Source: Campylobacteraceae bacterium (GTDB lineage: Bacteria > Campylobacterota > Campylobacteria > Campylobacterales > Campylobacteraceae). From it: 16,025 nt of DNA. The stretch's first letter is position 1. Each line of letters starts with the position of its first letter. The translations under genes were made by a program, and so were the position numbers. This document shows positions 13,517 through 16,025 of the stretch, piece by piece. The stretch is from assembly GCA_031290675.1 (NCBI GenBank), contig JAITNC010000189.1, positions 1-16,025 of the forward strand, written 5' to 3'. Below the pieces are notes generated by a model. That model worked only from the letters and a program-made list of their open reading frames with translations, searched no databases and was not told the origin of the DNA.

Positions 13517-16025
13517 AACTCTACTTTTCCTCGTGTTTATCGGTGTTTTGTATAAAGGCATTCGCATTGATGAGCTGTCTCTTTCCAATGTAAATATAAC
13601 GGGATTATATATCAAATTGGATAAAAAACTCTTTGTTGAAATAAATAAGATAAAAATTAACACAGATGTTTCAAAAAGTAACAATTTTGACTCGTTTGAT
13701 ATAGATGATACTCTCGGCGCACTTCCTCCGATACATACTCTTTTTGATACTATCATCATTTCGGAGCTGAGTTATGCCAACGAAAGTGTGCAGATAATCT
13801 ATAAAGATGAGAATTTTTTTATTAACTCTTCAAAGCTTACGGTCAAAACAAAACTAAATATTGGCGAAAAAGGCAAGCTAAATCTTGACATTGAGCAGAT
13901 TTTGCTGAAAGATTTTGATGTTGATATATCGGGCAATCTGAGCGCAGATATCAAAAAAGATATATACGATTTTGAGGGTATTTACAGGGTTTTTGACATC
14001 AGCGGAGGTATGAAGTTAAATGTAACAAATGACATTTTGACGTATAATCTAAACTCAAACGAGTTCGCCTCGCCGAAGATAGTTTTGGACAACATCAACG
14101 CGATGGCACATCTGCACAAAGAGATAACAAGCTGGATATACGGATACACAAAAGCCGCTTCTTACAGGCTTTTGTCGCTTGAGGGCAAGGTAAATCTCTC
14201 AACGTTTGATTTTTACCCGCGCCTTATAAAAGCGCAGGCGATAGCCAGAGATATCAATGTGACTTTCCACGAGCGCGCCCCCGCAGCGCACGCCGACAAC
14301 GCCAGACTTGACCTTGGCGATAATAAAATAGTATTTACGGTGGACAACGCTACATATGAGGGCAAAAAAGCAGACGCCGATGTCGTGATATACAACCTGA
14401 TAGACGGCAAAAGCGGCATAAGAGTAGACATTCGCACGGGCGAATATTTTGATGAGAGCGTAAACAAAATCATCAAAGCTTTTGTCGGCATTGAACTGCC
14501 GATACGCCAAACAAAAGGCGTGAGCAATTCAAGTGTAAGCATAGACGTGACATTTGCAGATGTTGATGTGAACGTCATAGGCAGGTTTGCTGTGGACAAC
14601 GCCAGCATTTCCATAGCCAATATCTCTATGTTTTCGCCTCACGCCATTTTAGAGATGAACAACACCATTTTCAACTTTGTTGATGCAAGGCTTAGATACG
14701 CCGACCTGTTTGATATAAGCGCGAATGGCACGCTAAACGCTTCGGCAAGACATATGGAGGCTGATTCGCTCATACATCATATCTGGGTGGAGGCAAAAAA
14801 CAACAGTATTGTTTCGTTTGGTAACATTTTTACCCCTTTTACGCTTGACATAGTAGAGGACGGAATCAATCTTGACTTTAGAGAATTTGACGCAAATCTC
14901 ACTTTTGGAGCCAAAAATGCAGTCGCTCTTGGCTCTTTAGATAAGATATATCCATACTCCGAGCTTATGCAAAGATACGCTCTAAAAAGCGGCAATCTCA
15001 GCTTTGAGAGTGCAGACTTTGAGAGCATTGAAGGGAAGGCATATATAGAAGGGCTTGAACTGCCGCTGTTTTCAAATGGCAGTGAAGTTACGACATTTAA
15101 CGGCACATTTGGAATGAAAAACGACAGATTTTCCATAGACTCTTCCGACAACAAAATAAGAGTTCGCATAGGCAAATCCATAAATGTACGACTTGACAAC
15201 TTTGATATGCTGCTGGATATGAACAGCTCCCTCGGCGGCTCGCAAAACAGCTCTATCCCCGTAAGTCTGAGGGCTTCAAAGGGCGATGTCAAGATAGCCT
15301 CCTCAAACGCTACTATCTTGTCGGAAGACCTGTTCGCAAATGTCGCTGCCAACGGCTCCATATCTGCCAATATCAGCTACAAGGGCGGCACGATAGAGCT
15401 TTTGAGGGATAAGAACTTTTTTAGTGTTTATGCGGTTGAGATGAAGAGCGATTTTGTAAATAGACTTGCAAATAAAGAGTTTTTTAAAGACGGAGTTTTC
15501 AGTGCGACAATCTCCGGGGACTCTGAAAATGAGTTTTCCGGCATCATCACTATACGAGATACAAAGTTGAAAGATTTCGCTGTCCTAAACAACGTCATCG
15601 CCTTCATCAACACCATACCCGCACTCGCCACGCTCAGCGACCCACGATACAGCTCAAGCGGATTTCCCGTAAAAAGCGGACTTATTGAGTTTTCACGAAT
15701 GGGGGATTTTATATATATACCAAATCTATTTTTGGAAGGATACAGCTCCGATATCGGTGGCGTAGGCTACATCTCTTTGGATAGCGATGAGATATATCTG
15801 GACTTGAAAATATCAACGATAAAAGCGCTGAGCGGCATTATAGATATGATACCGCTTGTGAATTTTATCGTTTTGGGAGAAGACGGCAATATAGAGATAA
15901 CCGTATCGGTGAGAGGCACTGTGAGTGAGCCTAAAGTCGAAACAAATATCATAGGCGATACGCTTATGTCGCCGATAAATGTCATCAAGAGGGTTTTCCA
16001 ATTGCCATTTTGGTTGTTTAGGTAA
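13461..16025 (+). CDS. AsmA/YhdP-like inner-membrane-anchored periplasmic protein, sequon-rich
   Basis: This 854-residue protein has one N-terminal membrane segment (about residues 13-31, PVLFVITLLFLVFIGVLYK) after basic K10-K11, then a long beta-rich periplasmic part. The last 200 residues (from about GIITIRDTKLKDFAVLNNV to VSVRGTVSEPKVETNI) have the repetitive beta-taco character of the AsmA-like/YhdP/TamB group, whose studied members are linked to lipid transport between the membranes and outer-membrane homeostasis. I therefore place it there, not in a named orthologue group. The start is a GTG at 13461 without a clear Shine-Dalgarno; an in-frame TAG at 13440-13442 limits extension and later starts would break the anchor. 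It holds 23 N-x-S/T sequons between residues 45 and 637 and none in the last 217. Its TAA is the last codon of the window. Confidence 0.75.
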   Translation: MINEISIIIKKIWPVLFVITLLFLVFIGVLYKGIRIDELSLSNVNITGLYIKLDKKLFVEINKIKINTDVSKSNNFDSFDIDDTLGALPPIHTLFDTIIISELSYANESVQIIYKDENFFINSSKLTVKTKLNIGEKGKLNLDIEQILLKDFDVDISGNLSADIKKDIYDFEGIYRVFDISGGMKLNVTNDILTYNLNSNEFASPKIVLDNINAMAHLHKEITSWIYGYTKAASYRLLSLEGKVNLSTFDFYPRLIKAQAIARDINVTFHERAPAAHADNARLDLGDNKIVFTVDNATYEGKKADADVVIYNLIDGKSGIRVDIRTGEYFDESVNKIIKAFVGIELPIRQTKGVSNSSVSIDVTFADVDVNVIGRFAVDNASISIANISMFSPHAILEMNNTIFNFVDARLRYADLFDISANGTLNASARHMEADSLIHHIWVEAKNNSIVSFGNIFTPFTLDIVEDGINLDFREFDANLTFGAKNAVALGSLDKIYPYSELMQRYALKSGNLSFESADFESIEGKAYIEGLELPLFSNGSEVTTFNGTFGMKNDRFSIDSSDNKIRVRIGKSINVRLDNFDMLLDMNSSLGGSQNSSIPVSLRASKGDVKIASSNATILSEDLFANVAANGSISANISYKGGTIELLRDKNFFSVYAVEMKSDFVNRLANKEFFKDGVFSATISGDSENEFSGIITIRDTKLKDFAVLNNVIAFINTIPALATLSDPRYSSSGFPVKSGLIEFSRMGDFIYIPNLFLEGYSSDIGGVGYISLDSDEIYLDLKISTIKALSGIIDMIPLVNFIVLGEDGNIEITVSVRGTVSEPKVETNIIGDTLMSPINVIKRVFQLPFWLFR

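Noticed and set aside
13517..13759. N-terminal extension of mltG to the upstream in-frame ATG at 13759
   Set aside because: The extra 81 residues are antisense to the AsmA-like gene and do not resemble MltG. The ATG at 13516 gives the usual short cytoplasmic tail before the membrane anchor.
14777..15370. A 197-codon minus-strand open frame inside the AsmA-like gene
   Set aside because: It is antisense to a coding frame with coherent domain character, has no ribosome binding site, and its translation is Ser/Leu-rich shadow sequence without recognisable motifs.

Overview
The window looks like chromosomal DNA from a member of Campylobacterota (Epsilonproteobacteria), most plausibly a free-living, sulfur- or hydrogen-oxidising relative of Sulfurimonas, Sulfuricurvum or Sulfurovum. 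The grounds are AT-rich DNA, a YbgC thioesterase close to the Helicobacter type, a four-subunit 2-oxoglutarate:ferredoxin oxidoreductase in the Campylobacterota gene order oorDABC, and a monomeric-type isocitrate dehydrogenase. The genus is an inference from protein character, not a database result.

Layout. (1) Bases 1-204 are the 3' end of a ybgC-type thioesterase gene on +. (2) Bases 205-357 form a compact regulatory region with two well-spaced sigma70-like promoters around a perfect AT-rich palindrome. (3) Bases 358-3996 (+) encode a 1212-residue exported protein, probably surface-located, closed by a strong intrinsic terminator at 4002-4031. (4) Bases 4032-4384 are a gene-free junction between convergent transcripts, filled with degenerate dispersed-repeat material and hairpins. 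(5) Bases 4385-12500 (-) hold eight tightly spaced genes, read right to left as icd, mdh, sucC, sucD, oorD, oorA, oorB, oorC. (6) mltG (-) and an AsmA/YhdP-like protein gene (+) are divergent, and their 5' ends overlap by 56 bp. The AsmA-like stop codon is the last codon of the window.

The eight-gene block covers malate/oxaloacetate, isocitrate/2-oxoglutarate, 2-oxoglutarate/succinyl-CoA and succinyl-CoA/succinate. The ferredoxin-linked OOR makes the 2-oxoglutarate step reversible, so the block fits the reductive TCA cycle. The diagnostic rTCA genes (ATP citrate lyase, fumarate reductase) are not in the window, so direction of flux cannot be settled here.

The most unusual signal is not a gene but a composition. 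The short N-glycosylation sequon N-x-S/T (x not P) is strongly over-represented in the two large exported proteins: 48 sites in the 1212-residue protein (38% of its Asn) and 23 in the AsmA-like protein (34% of its Asn). The cytoplasmic enzymes between them show only about 9 sites among roughly 115 Asn. Only about a fifth of the sites match the extended Campylobacter jejuni PglB consensus D/E-x-N-x-S/T. This suggests, as an inference, a general periplasmic N-glycosylation system with relaxed, eukaryote-like site choice. No glycosylation gene lies in the window. I see no tRNA, rRNA, CRISPR array, insertion sequence or prophage gene.
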